DNA of 64,000 nt from Hordeum vulgare subsp. vulgare (GCF_904849725.1 NC_058519.1:180471703-180535702), one strand, 5' to 3'. Positions 34,937 through 46,965 are shown, numbered from the stretch's first letter. Notes: generated by a model from the letters alone, not told the origin. A program made the numbers and translations.

Positions 34937-36380
34937 ATGAGGAATCCGAAAGATCCAAGAACTAAAGTCTTGCCCTCAACTACGAGGAGAGGTAAGGAAC
35001 TGTCATCTAGCTGTGCACTTGATTCACCTTCAGTTATGAGTAAGTTTGCGATCACCTCCTGCAAGAGATCTTGATATGTCGCCTGTGCTTGATGATGCTA
35101 CTTCTGCTGCCCATGATGCTTATGATGATGCTATGCTTGATACACCTTTGCCACTAGGTGCATTCCTTGATGCACAAATTGCTAGAGTTGCTGCTAGATG
35201 TGATGATACTTCTAAAACTGCTCATACTATTGAAGTAGAACCTGCTATTTTGCCTGTTAGAACTAGCTCTTCTAGATATGAATTTCGTGATATGCCTGAA
35301 CGTTATGTTATGGAGGGAGAGATAGCTGAGGACTTTCTTGCATGTAAGGATAGCTATGATGTTGAGAAATTACTGCGCAAGTGGAAAGAAAAATCTCTGA
35401 ACGCTAGGATGAAATACGACCCGATGCTTGCCACTTCGCCTATCTTTGTGACCGATAAGGATTATGAATTCTCTGTCGACCCTAAGCTAATCACTTTGGT
35501 CGAATCTGATCCTTTTCACGGTTATGAGTATGAAATGTTTGTATCCTATCTTACCAAACTGCACGATATAGCCACCCTATTCACAAGTGAGGAAAAGATC
35601 TGCCATTACTATATCCTTAAGCTGTTTCCTTTCTTGCTAAAGGAAGATTCTAAGACCTGGTTCACTTCTCTTGCTCCTGGTTGTGTGCGTAGCCCCCAGG
35701 ATATGATCTACTACTTCTCTGAGAAATATTTCCCTGCCCACAAGAAGCAAGCTGCCTTAAAGGAAATATACAACTTTGCGCAAGTTGAAGAAGAGAGTCT
35801 CCCACAAGCTTGGGGGAGGCTCGTCCAGCTGCTGAATGCTTCGCCTGATCACCCTCTTGAGAAGAATGAAATACTTGATATCTTCTATAATGGACTAACC
35901 GATGCTTCTAAAGACCACCTAGATAGTTGTGCCGGTTGTGTGTTTAGGGAACGAACTATACAACAAGCTGAGATCCTATTGAATAACATCTTGTTCAATG
36001 TGAATGCTTGGACTATTCCAGAACCACCTCCGAAGCCAATTCCGAAGAAAAGAGGTATCCTATTCCTCAGTCCTGAAGATATGCAAGAAGCTAAGAAATC
36101 TATGAAAGAGAAACGCATTAAATCTGAAGATGTCAAAAATCTACCACCTATCGAAGAGATCCATGGTCTTGATAACCCGATACAGGTAGTAGAAGTAAAT
36201 TCTCTTCGTAGATTCAATGAGAGCGATATTCCTTTTGATAAACCTGCTAGCTTATGCCTGGATGAATTTGATAACTTTGTTGCCAAACAACAGAGTTTCA
36301 GTGATTATGTTAGCAGACAATTGGAACATAATGCTCGTATGCTTAGTCACTTAAGTGCTTGTGGACAGAAATGTCAATGA
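34937..36380 (+). pseudogene. B gag
   Basis: The likely original start is ATG at 34937 (MRNPKDP), whose frame stops near 35070; a shift near 35045 leads to the long frame read from 35046, where the first codon is TTG and the first in-frame ATG is 35076. The 444-codon frame contains an Athila-type capsid region at about residues 160-320 (DPFHGYEYEMF, DSKTWFTSLAPG, YFSEKYFPAH, YNGLTDASKDHLD) and a basic/Pro-rich part after 325. It ends at TGA 36378-36380, while the next frame overlaps it by 26 bp. Gag would build the particle and could be supplied to, or by, related elements. Two frame breaks make it a damaged copy. Confidence 0.85.
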
Positions 36381-37632
36381 TCTTAAGCTTCTGACTAAAC
36401 ATGCTTCTATGGTTACTACTCAAGTAGAACAAGTACTTAAGGCTCAGAATGAGTTGCTCAATGAGTTGAATGACAATTCTGTTAGAGTCGTCACTAGAGG
36501 CGGTAGAATGACCCAGGAACCTCTGTATCCTGAGGGTCATCCGAAGAGAATTGATGCACCTAGTCATCCTAGAAAGAAGAAGCAAGATGATAGGAACTTG
36601 CACGCTAGCAACCCTCTTGCTGCTACACCTGAGAGTCCAAACGATGTCCTTGTTTCCGATGCTGAAACACAATCTGGTGATGAACATGAGCCTAATGATG
36701 ATATCGATAGTGATGTTCATGATGATGCTCAACCTAGCAATGATAAGGATGTGGAGATTGAACCAGTTGATCTTGATAACCCACAACCTAAGAATAGAAG
36801 ATACGATAAGAATGACTTCGCTGCTAGGAAGCATGGTAAAGAAAGGGAACCATGGGTTCAGAAACCCATGCCCTTTCCTCCCAAACCATCCAAGAAAAAG
36901 GATGATGAGGATTTTGAGCGGTTCGTAGAAATGATTGGACCTATCTTTCTACATATGCGTTTGACAGATATGCTCAAAATGTCTCCGTGTGCTAAGTACA
37001 TGAAGGATATTGTGACTAATAAGAGGAGGATACCTGAGGTTGAGATTTCCACCATGCTCGCTAAATATACCTTCAAGGGTGGAACTCCTAAGAAACTAGG
37101 TGATCCCGGTGTGCCCACTATACCTTGCTCCATTAAAGGCAACTACGTTAGAACTGCGTTATGCGACCTTGGAGCCGGTGTTAGTGTTATGCCTCTCTCT
37201 CTTTATCGTAGACTTGAACTGGATAAGTTTCCACCCACTGAAATCTCTCTGCCAATGGCCAACAGATCAACTGCTTTCCCTATCGGCATTTGCGATGATG
37301 TACCTATTATGGTTGCTAACGTTACTATCTTAACGGAGTTTGTTATCCTGGATATTCTCGAGGATGATGCCATGGCGGTCATCCTTGGAAAACCCTTTTT
37401 AAACACTGCAGGGGCTGTTATAGATTGCAACAAAGGCAATGTCACGTTCCATGTCAACGGTAATGAGCATACCGTGCACTTTCCGAAGAAACAATATCGA
37501 GTACATTGCATCAATGCCATCGAAAAGACTTCATCGATTCTTATTGGGAGCTTTGAATGCCCTATACCTGCTGTTAAGATGAAGTATGATTTGCTTGTTG
37601 GGGATATCCACATCCCCATTGAGGTAACCTAG
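36355..37632 (+). CDS. B gag end and aspartic protease
   Basis: 425-codon open frame, +1 relative to gag, beginning at GTG, so it is most likely a continuation of gag and not a separate start. Residues 20-45 look coiled coil, 99-140 are very acidic, and the protease lies at about 240-360: active-site segment CDLGAGVSVMPLSLY with Asp271, and AVILGKPFLNT at 341-351. DLGA in place of DTGA/DSGA is usual in plant Athila-like elements. The frame ends PIEVT and stop, with no RT after it; the element passes directly to the U3-like module. It would cut Gag if expressed with it. Confidence 0.85.
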   Translation: MLVDRNVNDLKLLTKHASMVTTQVEQVLKAQNELLNELNDNSVRVVTRGGRMTQEPLYPEGHPKRIDAPSHPRKKKQDDRNLHASNPLAATPESPNDVLVSDAETQSGDEHEPNDDIDSDVHDDAQPSNDKDVEIEPVDLDNPQPKNRRYDKNDFAARKHGKEREPWVQKPMPFPPKPSKKKDDEDFERFVEMIGPIFLHMRLTDMLKMSPCAKYMKDIVTNKRRIPEVEISTMLAKYTFKGGTPKKLGDPGVPTIPCSIKGNYVRTALCDLGAGVSVMPLSLYRRLELDKFPPTEISLPMANRSTAFPIGICDDVPIMVANVTILTEFVILDILEDDAMAVILGKPFLNTAGAVIDCNKGNVTFHVNGNEHTVHFPKKQYRVHCINAIEKTSSILIGSFECPIPAVKMKYDLLVGDIHIPIEVT

Positions 37633-37819
37633 TGACTATTCGAAAATTCTCCGTTTCCTTTTGCGATTCGAAAAAGTTTGTCAAGGAGACTTGATCAACC
37701 TCATTGACGGATTTCTTTCGATGACCATGAGATGGATTAATCGAGGATTCACAAACCTCTGTTCCAAGCTTTCACCTTCGGTTTCTTAGAAGAAAAATGA
37801 TAGATTATTTTAGTTTTCC
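37633..37819 (+). other. Junction where pol is missing in B
   Basis: No RT, RNase H or integrase motif in any frame. About 190 bp separate the protease stop from the U3-like module. Confidence 0.6.
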
Positions 37820-38060
37820 CTGTTTTCTGCTTTTGGCGTCCCGTAGAAAAGTGCCCCGAAAATAAAAGTTCTCCGAATGCCGTGAAAATCAAGTATGATT
37901 TTTTCTGCAATTTTTGAAAAATACTAAGACCGAGAGCTAGTCAGGGGGCTGCACCAGTGGGCCACAAGCCCTGGAGGCGCGGGCACCCCCTGGCCGCGCC
38001 TACCTGGGTTGTGGGTCCCACATGCACCCCCTCCACTCATTCTAGCTCCCATCTTCTTCT
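37820..38060 (+). promoter_or_regulatory. U3-like internal module of B
   Basis: GAAAATAAAAGTTCTCCGAATG near 37858 closely matches the B LTR (near 40531), followed as in the LTR by a GATTTTTT stretch, AAAAATACT, and the hairpin GGGCCACAAGCCC/GGGTTGTGGGTCCC (37959-38018). CAGAAAAATTCG near 38069 stands for the GGAAAAAATCA box. The copy of LTR-type sequence is visible; a promoter role is inferred. Confidence 0.6.
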
Positions 38061-38179
38061 CCTACCTCCAGAAAAATTCGTTCCGCATCTCAAACCCGTG
38101 TTCTTGCTCTTCTTGCTGGGATTTTCGATCTCCTTGTGCAAAGCACCATTCACCAAACTGTTTTGGGGAAATTGCTCCT

Positions 38180-38187
38180 TGGTAAGT
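38180..38187 (+). other. Splice-donor-like site in B
   Basis: TGGTAAGTGA lies about 160 bp after the internal hairpin, in a region with a CT-rich, UTR-like composition and no ORF. Confidence 0.35.
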
Positions 38188-38473
38188 GACTCCTCCATTG
38201 GTCCAATTAGTTTTTGCTCTAGTGCCTTATACGTCGCGTATTTTTGCTGCCTTGGTGACCCTGTTCTTGTGCTTGGCATGCTAATTTTAGCTAGTCCCAA
38301 GTAGTTTTGATGCGTGATATGGCCTCTAGGCACTTGTTTTCGAATACCAGACGCCAGTTTATAAGTGGGAGCCAGAGGAGCTCACCTAGCAGTGGAACCC
38401 TCAGTACACTCCGGAGTACCCCGGAGACGGTTATTTCCCTCCTTGGGAGTAGACCAACTTAGGCCAAAAGCCT

Positions 38474-38486
38474 AAGCTTGGGGGAG
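38474..38486 (+). other. Internal PPT-like copy in B
   Basis: AAGCTTGGGGGAG, identical to the PPT of A and C, 1.9 kb upstream of the 3' LTR. The copy next to the LTR (40394-40406) has decayed to AAGCTTGTTGGAG. Confidence 0.75.
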
Positions 38487-40407
38487 TACGTGTTTCTCAT
38501 CGACTTTATATTCTTGCGTACACTTTCACTTTGATAGTCGGTGTTTGCACTTTGCCACTGTATCATCCATGCTAGTTTATTTTCTTTTTCTCGCTTTCTT
38601 TTTGTGCGTTTGTCTAGTTTGAGAAAACCGAAAAAGATTTTCTTGTTCTTCTTTTGCTTGTTGGGAGCTTTCCCGTGTAAATAGTTTTATTTTTCTTTGG
38701 GTCAAGGTAGAAGACCATGGTTTCAATGTTTAGGGGCTCTCGCATGCATATCTGTTTATCTGTCAAAGAGCCATATTACTTTGTCTTCTCCTTTGTGTTT
38801 GCTTGTAGATTCCAGCTTAGTCCAATGCACGAGCACTCTTACTATTGTTCACATCATTCGGTCGTGCAAGTGAAAGGCAATAATGACGATATATGATGAA
38901 GTGAATGATCCTAGAAAAGCTGGTATGAACTTGATCTATTTTGTTTCTGTAAATATGACTAGCTCATCGTTCCTGATTCAGCTTTGTTGTGAGAGAAACA
39001 TGTTTGCAATGACAACTTAGAGATCATAGTTTCTGATGCCATGCTTAATTATCTAGGAGCTTATAATGGTTTGTCTTGAATGCCAACATGGATTTTGAGA
39101 TGACTATGATGTAGTATGATAGGATGGTATCCTCCTTTGAATGATTCAAGTGTCTTGACTTGGCACATGTTCAGGCATGTAGTTGAAACAAAATCAACAT
39201 AGCCTCTATGATATTCATGTTCATGGTGATTTATGTCCTACTCATGCTTGCACTCATTGTTAGTTAATCTCAATGCATTTTGATGACTGATGTCGCTCTC
39301 TAGTTGGTCGCTTCCTAGACTTTTGCTAGCCTTCACCTGTACTAAGCGGGAATACTGCTTGTGCATCCACTTCCATAAACCCAAAGTTGTTCCATATGAG
39401 TCCACCATACCTACCTATATGCGGTATCTACCTGCCGTTCCAAGTAAATTTGCATGTGCCACCCTCTAAATCTTCAAGAAATAATCTTTTTTGCATGCCC
39501 GAATAGCTCATGTGGTGACAGAGGGCTATCAGTATCTTCCATGCTAGGCGTGTTATCCTCGATATGTGTTTATTCACTATCATTCACGAGAAAGGGGCCG
39601 GTAATTGGAATGCCCAATTCCATGCTCAAATCGAAAAGGTAATTGCAAACAAAACTCCCCCTGGATTGATGTTGGTATGGACGGCACCCGAGTATTCGGA
39701 TAGTCGTGGAGTGTGATTGATCGGTGGTGGGGGAGTCAAAACTTTACTTTTCTGTTTGGGAACTGCCTATAAGATGTGTAGCGTGGAAGATGGTGAAAAA
39801 CTCTTGGTCATTGCATTGACAATGAAAGCATGCCACCCAAAATTATTATCTCTGTTTTAAAAGCTTGAGCTCTGGCACCTCTGCAAATCAATGCTTCCCT
39901 CTCTGAAGGGCATGTCTATTTATGTTCCTGTTGAGTGATCCTCTTCTTATAAAAGCACCAATTAGAGAGCACCTGTGTCATTTTTATGCTTTTCTTTTGA
40001 CTGATGTTGAGTATGACTGTGACTGGATCTTCTTTGCCATGAATTACAATGTTTAGTCAGCCCTTGGTCTTTCAAGGTGCTTTGCATTTATGTTTTGCGG
40101 TCTCAGAAAGAGCTAGCGAGATACCATCTGTTCGTACTGCTTCATGATTCTTTTGATTGAAGTGTTGATGTTTGAGACTTATTATTATTGCTCGCTAGTT
40201 GATTATGCCATTGATATGAGTTTACCGTGAGACCTAGATGTCATTCGCTTATGTGGTTAGCTTGTGATATTGCTGAAACTCTGGATATGAGTTAGACATA
40301 GTTGCAACAACAAAATCAAACAGAGTTCGTAAAAGTTTTTCTTTTGTCTCTTTCAGTTTGTCAACTGAATTGCTTGAGGACAAGCAATGTTTTAAGCTTG
40401 TTGGAGT
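38487..40407 (+). other. Conserved noncoding tract before 3' LTR of B
   Basis: No convincing ORF. It shares islands with A and C (CCACCATACCTACCTAT near 39402; ATGCTTCCCTCT near 39891). Ends with the decayed PPT AAGCTTGTTGGAG at 40394-40406. Confidence 0.65.
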
Positions 40408-41839
40408 TGATACATCTCCGTTGTATCTACTTTTCCAAACTCTTTTGCCCTTGTTTTGGACTCTAATTTGCATGATTTGAATGGAACAAACGCTGTTTTC
40501 AGCAGAATTGCCATGGTGTTGTTTTTGCGCAGAAATAAAAGTTCTCGGAATGACTTGGAAATTTACGGGGATTTTTTGTGGAATATATTAAAAATACTGT
40601 CGCAAGAATCAACCGGAGGGCTGGAGCTGTGAGCCCACAAGCCCACCAGGCGCGGGCCCCCCCTGGCCGTGCCTGGCAGGCTTGTGGGGCCCACAAAGCT
40701 CCACCGCCTCCAATCTCAGCTCTATTTGGTCCCTTTCATGTGGAAAAAAATCAGGGAGAATATTTCATCGCGTTTTACGATACGGAGGCGCCGCCAACTC
40801 CTGTTCTTCCTTTGGAGGGCAGATCTGGAGTCCATTCTGGGCTCCGAAGAGGGGAGATTGTCTCCATCGTCATCACCAACCTTCCTTCATCGCCAATTCC
40901 ATGATGCTCTTCACCGTTTGTGAGTAATCTCATTGTAGGCTTGCTGGACGGTGACGGGTTGGATAAGATCTATCATGTAATCGAGTTAGTTTTGACGGGG
41001 ATTCATCCCTAGTATCCACTATGTTCTGAGATTGATGTTGCTACCACTTTTCCATGCTTAATGCTTGTCACTAGGGCCCGAGTGCCATGATTTCAGAGCT
41101 GAACCTATTATATTGTCGCCAATATATGTGTGTTCTTGATCCTATCTTGCAAGTTGTAGTCACCTACTATGTGTTATGACCCGGCAATCCCGGAGTCACA
41201 ATAGCCGGAACCACTCCCGGAGATGACCATAATATGAGGAGTTCATGTATTCACTATGTGTTCATGCGTTGGTCCGGTTCTCTATTAAAAGGAGAACCTT
41301 AATATCCCTTAGTTCCATTAGGACCCCGCTGCCACGGGAGGGATGGACAATAGATGTCATGCGAGTTCTTTTCCCTAAGCATGTATGACTACATACGGAA
41401 TACATGCCTACATTACATTGACGAACTGAAGCTAGTTACATATCTCTCCATGTTATAACTGTTGCATGATGAATAGCATCTCGCATAATCATCCATCACT
41501 GATCCAATGCCTACGAGTCTTTCCTACTGGTCCTTGCTATGTTACTTTGCTGCTACTGCTGTCACTGCTGCTACTCTTACTCTGTTGCTACTGTTGTTAC
41601 TTTGCTGCTACTCCTGTCACTTTGCTGCTACTCGTTACCGTTGCTACTGTTGCTATCACACTACTCTGCTACTGATACTTTGTTGAAGATACTAAATCTT
41701 TCAGGTGTGGTTGAATTGACAACTCAACTGCTAATACTTGAGAATACTCTTTGGCTTTCCCTTGTGTCGAATCAGTAAATTTGGCTTGAGTACTCTACCC
41801 TCGAAAACTATTGCGATCCCCTATACTTGTGGGTTTTTA
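40408..41839 (+). repeat. 3' LTR of B
   Basis: 1432 bp from TGATACATCTCC to GGGTTTTTA (ATCA end mutated). Hairpin at about 40632-40690. It pairs with the truncated head at 33179 by similarity and by TSD. Confidence 0.88.
41527..41690. repeat. Degenerate GCT/ACT-rich microsatellite in 3' LTR of B
   Basis: Expanded TTGCTGCTACTGCTGTCACT-type units, longer than the counterpart at 34597-34700. It produces spurious Leu/Cys-rich ORFs. Confidence 0.8.
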
Positions 41840-43075
41840 GTGGCCCCTCCACTTGGTTGCCTTGCCACCCAAGTTGGGTTGGATGTGCTCTAGGAGGAGG
41901 CCTCCTCCCGTTCGGCCGAAGTGGGAAGGGATAAGGGGTTGCGCCCAGCCCCCTGCTAGGCTGCGGTGTCCACTCTCCTTGGCCACTGAGGTCCCCCAAG
42001 AATTGTCGGGGCCTCCCGAAACCCCTTTCCACACTCCGTTATTCCCTCGGTGCACCCTGAAACACTTTCGGACTCCGATGATCTTCATCCTATATATCAA
42101 TCTTCACCTCCAGACCATTCCAGAGTTCCTCGTCACGTCCGGGATATCGTCCGGGACTCCAAACAACCTTCGGTCACCAACACAATGGCTCGATTATGCT
42201 TATATCGTCACCGAACCTTAAGTGTGTAGACCCCACGGGTTCGAGAATTATGTAGACATGACCAAGACACTCTCCGGTCAATAAGCAATAGCGGGACCTG
42301 GATGCCCATATTGGCTCCAACATATTATACAATGATCTTTATTGGTCGAACCTCGATGTCAAGGATTTAATCAATCTTGTATGTTGGTCCCTTTGTTCAT
42401 CGGTATGTTACATCCCCGAGATTCGATCGTTGGTATCTCCATACCTAGTTCAATGTCGTTAAGGGCAAGTCTCTTTACTCATTCCATAATACAAGATCCC
42501 GTGACTAACTCCTTAATCATATTGCTTGCAAGCTCATTGTGATGTTGTATTACCGAGTGGGCCCAGAAATACCTCCTCGTCATACGGAGTGACAAATCCC
42601 AGTCTCGATTTACGCCAACCCAACAGACACCCTTGGAGATACCTGTAGAGCACCTTTATAGTCACCAAGTTACATTGTTACGTTTGATACACGCAAGGCA
42701 TTTTTCCGGTGTCCAGGAGTTGCATGATCTCATGGTCATAGGAACAGATACTTGACATGCAAAAAACAGTAGCAGTAAACTGGCACGATCATATGGTACG
42801 TTTATAGTTTGGGTGTTGTCCATCACATAATTCTCCTAATATGTAACCCCTTTATCAAACGACAACTCATGTATACGGCCTGGAAACCTTGACCATCTTT
42901 GATCAACGAGCTAGTCCTGTAGAGGCTCACTAGGGATAGTGTGTTGTCTATGTATCCACACATGTATTTGAGTTTCCAATCACTACAATTCCAGCATGTA
43001 TAATAAACGATTATCATGAGGAAGGAAATATAATAATAACCATTTTATTATTGCCTCTAGGGCATATTTCCAACA

Positions 43076-46000
43076 CTGCCGCCCTGTGTGAGTGGTACTA
43101 AGACATATAAGCTGTAGTACCATGCACATAGTGTCTCCCTACTACCGATGAGAGCGTGACAGATTTACAAGAAACTCGAAAAGTGAAATTGGAGCGGCAG
43201 TGGCGGGTGGCATTACTGCTTATAGGCAATACTATCTCTCGCACTACCATTCAAGTTCCATGCAACTCGACATGAAAACTCGAGTCCATAGGAGGAGCTG
43301 TAGCAGCCATAGTACTGGTCAACAGAATTACCGTTTATAAGTGATACCAGCCGCACCCATAGTGGTACTACCACAGGAGTGCTACAAATAAGGCCAAGCA
43401 TAACAAATGGATACAATAAAGCCTGAATTACCAGAACTTTTCCACATGAGCTTCGAATTGAGCAAACTCAAGTTTGTTGGATAGAGGAAAACAAGAGCTA
43501 TCCAGTGCAGTCAGTTGAAAATACTAGTGATATGGAGATTTGAAACCTCTGTGAAGGAAGAACTAGTAAAAAGTCCAACATCGAAAACATCATAGACGAT
43601 GCATATGAACTCAGTTTTCGATGAACTCGAGTTTGTCATGAAGATAACCATAAGCTCTAAAACTCACAATGAGAAACACCAAATAAGAACCAAGAAAGAT
43701 GATGCAGGGATGGAGTGGTTTGAGCTCTCTACGAATGATATGATCAAGCTACTCACATGAGAGCCCCCCTTGATAGTACGACAATGGATCCTATGACCCG
43801 ATCTCGCAATTACCACCATGAGACACGTAAAATAGAAAACTACCAAGAATAAAGATTTTCCTTGCACATAGTCCAGTTGAGCTAGATGATGACGATCTTG
43901 ACTTCCTCAAGTTGGAGATCACCCATACTCCACTATGGTTGAGCCACTCTTTGGCATATATTCACAAGTCCATTTTCACTATAATGGATGGCAATATTCA
44001 AGCACAATCCCTTTGTGATGCTCCACTTGAACTTGCACACCGAAATCTTGATGACGATTACCACTTGATGTCATCTTCAATGGGCCATATAATATCTTCC
44101 TGTTGACGCAAGCCCATGGAAACATACCTAACCCCACATAGAACTCTCATGCAGACCATGGGTAGTACACAAAGCATAATGGACAATGCTTACCATACCA
44201 TGGGATCACTTGATCCCTCTTGGCACATATTGTATGCTTTGTGTGTTTATCAACTTGATTTAATATTTGATTTAGTATTGATCTACCTTGTGTCATGCCT
44301 TCTATATGACCAATCCTTGGATAATTCCTTGAATAACACCTTGGTCATCACGTAATCTCCTTAAAACCAACAAATGAACTTCAAGAAATGCGTATGGATA
44401 AATCTTACAAATATAACTCAAGGCAACCATTAGTCAATAGAGAATGTCGTCAATTACCAAAACCACAAATGGGGGCACCATGCTCCTTCACAAGAGAGCC
44501 TTATCCTCCCGCAAAACATCCCAGGACGTTCAAGGAAGTCATTGCAACAAATGGGTATGAAATCCATGAATAATCCCAATGTGAGAGGTAACTTTTAGTG
44601 AATATTTGCTTCATACAAGCGTCTATACTACCATCCACGATCGAATGGAACATCGTCTTTAGCAATGGACATCTTTGGTAAAAAACGGTCGCCATTTCTT
44701 CATAGTTCATATGAACTCGAAATTGGACGTCCTTGGGCTCGTTGAATTTGTATGAAAAACGTTGATGTGTTTCTTGTTTTAGATCTTATTTGGAGCACTT
44801 TGGAAAATGACTTTTTTGACTCTCTGAATTGGCTAATTCTGGGACCCTTGATGTCCTCCGTTTGTACGCCTTTCATCGTTTTAAGTGCATGGGAACTCCG
44901 CATCAACTACAAGCCACACGGATAAAAATAAAACTAATGCAAACTACCAAATAAAAAACATTATGCAATGCTCATGACGAAAATGATAAAAACTAGAAAT
45001 CATGCATATGAACACGTAATTGGCTTTGTGGACATGATATAACTTGATGTGCCGAGATAATGTGCAACAAATGAACTGTAAAATGCATAAAATATGGAGC
45101 CATCAGATTCATAATGGGATGGCGCACTGCATTGCTCTCTTCCATATAACTATGTGAGTGTCGGGCGTCCCTGTGGTATCAGCAAGCGCTTGGCCTTTTG
45201 GAGAAGAGTGATTGATGTTAGACCAGGAGTGAAGCCTCCTTGGGGGCTCATTGACGAAGGGTAATAGGTCAGCGTTGAGGCCGGTGGCATAGAACTAGTA
45301 TTTGTGCATGCTCGCATGGTTTTTAGGGAAAGGTCACATGGAAGAATTTGGAGGAGGGATGGAGTTGCACACTAACTCCTTCGAGATCACATATAGCATC
45401 GACGTTCATATCACATGGAAATAAAAGAATTTCCGGGACAACTTGAAATGGGGAGCAGTTCTGAGGAAACACTCACACAAACTAGTGGAATTTGTGATAT
45501 GGAAGATCCGATTCGGCGTCAATTGGAGCAGCTAGCAACCAAATAATAAGACCAGACACGTACGGACATGTGAAACAACATGCAAGCCCATTCCCCAAAA
45601 ATTCCTGGTGGAGCACATGCTCGTTGGCGGCCGATGTCGGCGGGGTATCCTCCGAAGGTATTCAGTGCAAGGTAGTCAGAGTTGGGATTCAGATTCAGAT
45701 CTATTTTCCATAGAAAGAAGTCATAGTATCATGTCGTGGAATCGAGGATTCCATAAGCAAATAAGATATTTTATATCTACGCCACAAAATTTATACGGTT
45801 TTCATATAGTTTCAACACTAAATATAGAGAAAAAGTACATGTAACTGCTACTCGTATTCCATTTCTTTTCATGGTTGGCCTACTATCTATCTTGCATTTA
45901 TGGAACATATATGAGATGGAAACGTATATAACATTGAAATTGTTAACGAACAAAATTTACTTAGATATTTTTTAGACTATGTGAATAGATTATCACATGT

Positions 46001-46965
46001 ATAGATGACCTGTAATGCCAAACATTGAAGGGTCTTGTTTTGCTACTCCAATTAATCTTGATGCATCCTCCTTCTCCCGAGAATTTCATGTGTCACAAGC
46101 TTGACCCTACTTTGAATCTAATATTTCTAAGAGCCGCATCTTAGGCGTCGATGGTTGGGTGTTTGGGCTTGTGAGGGAAATAACGGGCCTTGAAGAATTT
46201 TAATAAAGGGTTTGGAGGATGGCATACTATTCCACTACAACTAAACAAATGTCTCACGCAATTAATTAGTAGAATTGGACATAGTCCATAGCATAGTTTG
46301 GAATCTACAGCTTTCTACACGATTCTACGATTTGGACCATGACTCAACATGGATTCTAATGGATCCGGATTCATAGTGGGACTTGGATCGACATGCTTTC
46401 GTAGGGTCATGAAATCGTAGAATTCTAGGAGTCGAATCACGACTCCGACTACCTTCGGCATGCCAGGTCCGATTGTTCAACCTCTATACCATAACTTGAT
46501 TCAACTGCCCCTAAAAATGGCAAAATGGAACTATTTCCTTGAGGTCTCGTTCACCACCCGCTACTTCATCTCTCCGGTGGTTGCCACCATTTTTCGCTTC
46601 TTCTCCGTGGCCACGGTCGTCAGGGTGATACCTCACAGACGGCTCTAAATTGCACCAGCAGTGGTCTCGGCCATCTCTTTGTTCTTGGGGCAAGAGGCTA
46701 GAGACATGACGATCATGTATACAATAATGATGGAAGTGGTGATGGAGCCATTCAGTAAAGAAAGCAAGGAGGTAGAAGCGGGCATAAGGGTAAAACTACA
46801 TCCTCCACTCTATATAACCACCTTAGTGAAAGACGAGCAACCGGGACTTGATATGTGACACCCGTCCCGTGCTCCTTGCAGTAACCTTTTCAAGAGACAG
46901 GGGCACAAGATTCTAGGTGCCCTAATCATGAACAAAAAAAGTGGCTGGTTGCTACTTGTAAAATG
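43076..46965. other. Unassigned repeat-like DNA
   Basis: No supported gene. Segments such as 43860-44560 read like old, high-copy Triticeae repeat sequence, but no LTR termini, TSDs or coding domains could be fixed. All frames are short. Confidence 0.45.
46318..46427. repeat. Short inverted repeat
   Basis: ATTCTACGATTT at 46322-46333 is exactly inverted at 46412-46423, with further partial pairing outside (CATGAC motifs). It may be a small hairpin or MITE remnant; no TSD was seen. Confidence 0.5.

Larger units (their letters stand above)
33179..41839 (+). mobile_element. Composite non-autonomous Gypsy element B
   Basis: Inserted in the G2 LTR with an imperfect 5-bp TSD (GTGGA at 33174-33178, GTGGC at 41840-41844). 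It holds an LTR head (33179-33448), a complete LTR (33449-34858), primer site, gag, protease, a U3-like module, a PPT-like copy, a noncoding tract, a decayed PPT and a 3' LTR (40408-41839). There is no RT, RNase H or integrase. Style matches abundant Triticeae Athila-like families of the Sabrina/Fatima group; the name is not assured. Confidence 0.85.
30640..43075 (-). mobile_element. Copia element G2 (Angela/WIS/BARE1-type), 5' end, split by B
   Basis: The 5' LTR is 43075 down to 41845 plus 33178 down to 32646, about 1.76 kb, with termini CATATTTCCAACA and TGTTGGGGAACG. The primer-site region and leader follow at 32645 leftwards. From about 31200 to 30690 the reverse strand carries decayed gag, including a Lys/Gly-rich stretch (KKNGKGKKGN). 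The element fades out near 30640, so about 2 kb of internal sequence remains and no pol. Gypsy B is inserted in the LTR. Confidence 0.82.

Noticed and set aside
41466..41778. Leu/Cys-rich ORFs
   Set aside because: Translation of a degenerate GCT/ACT microsatellite in the 3' LTR of B.
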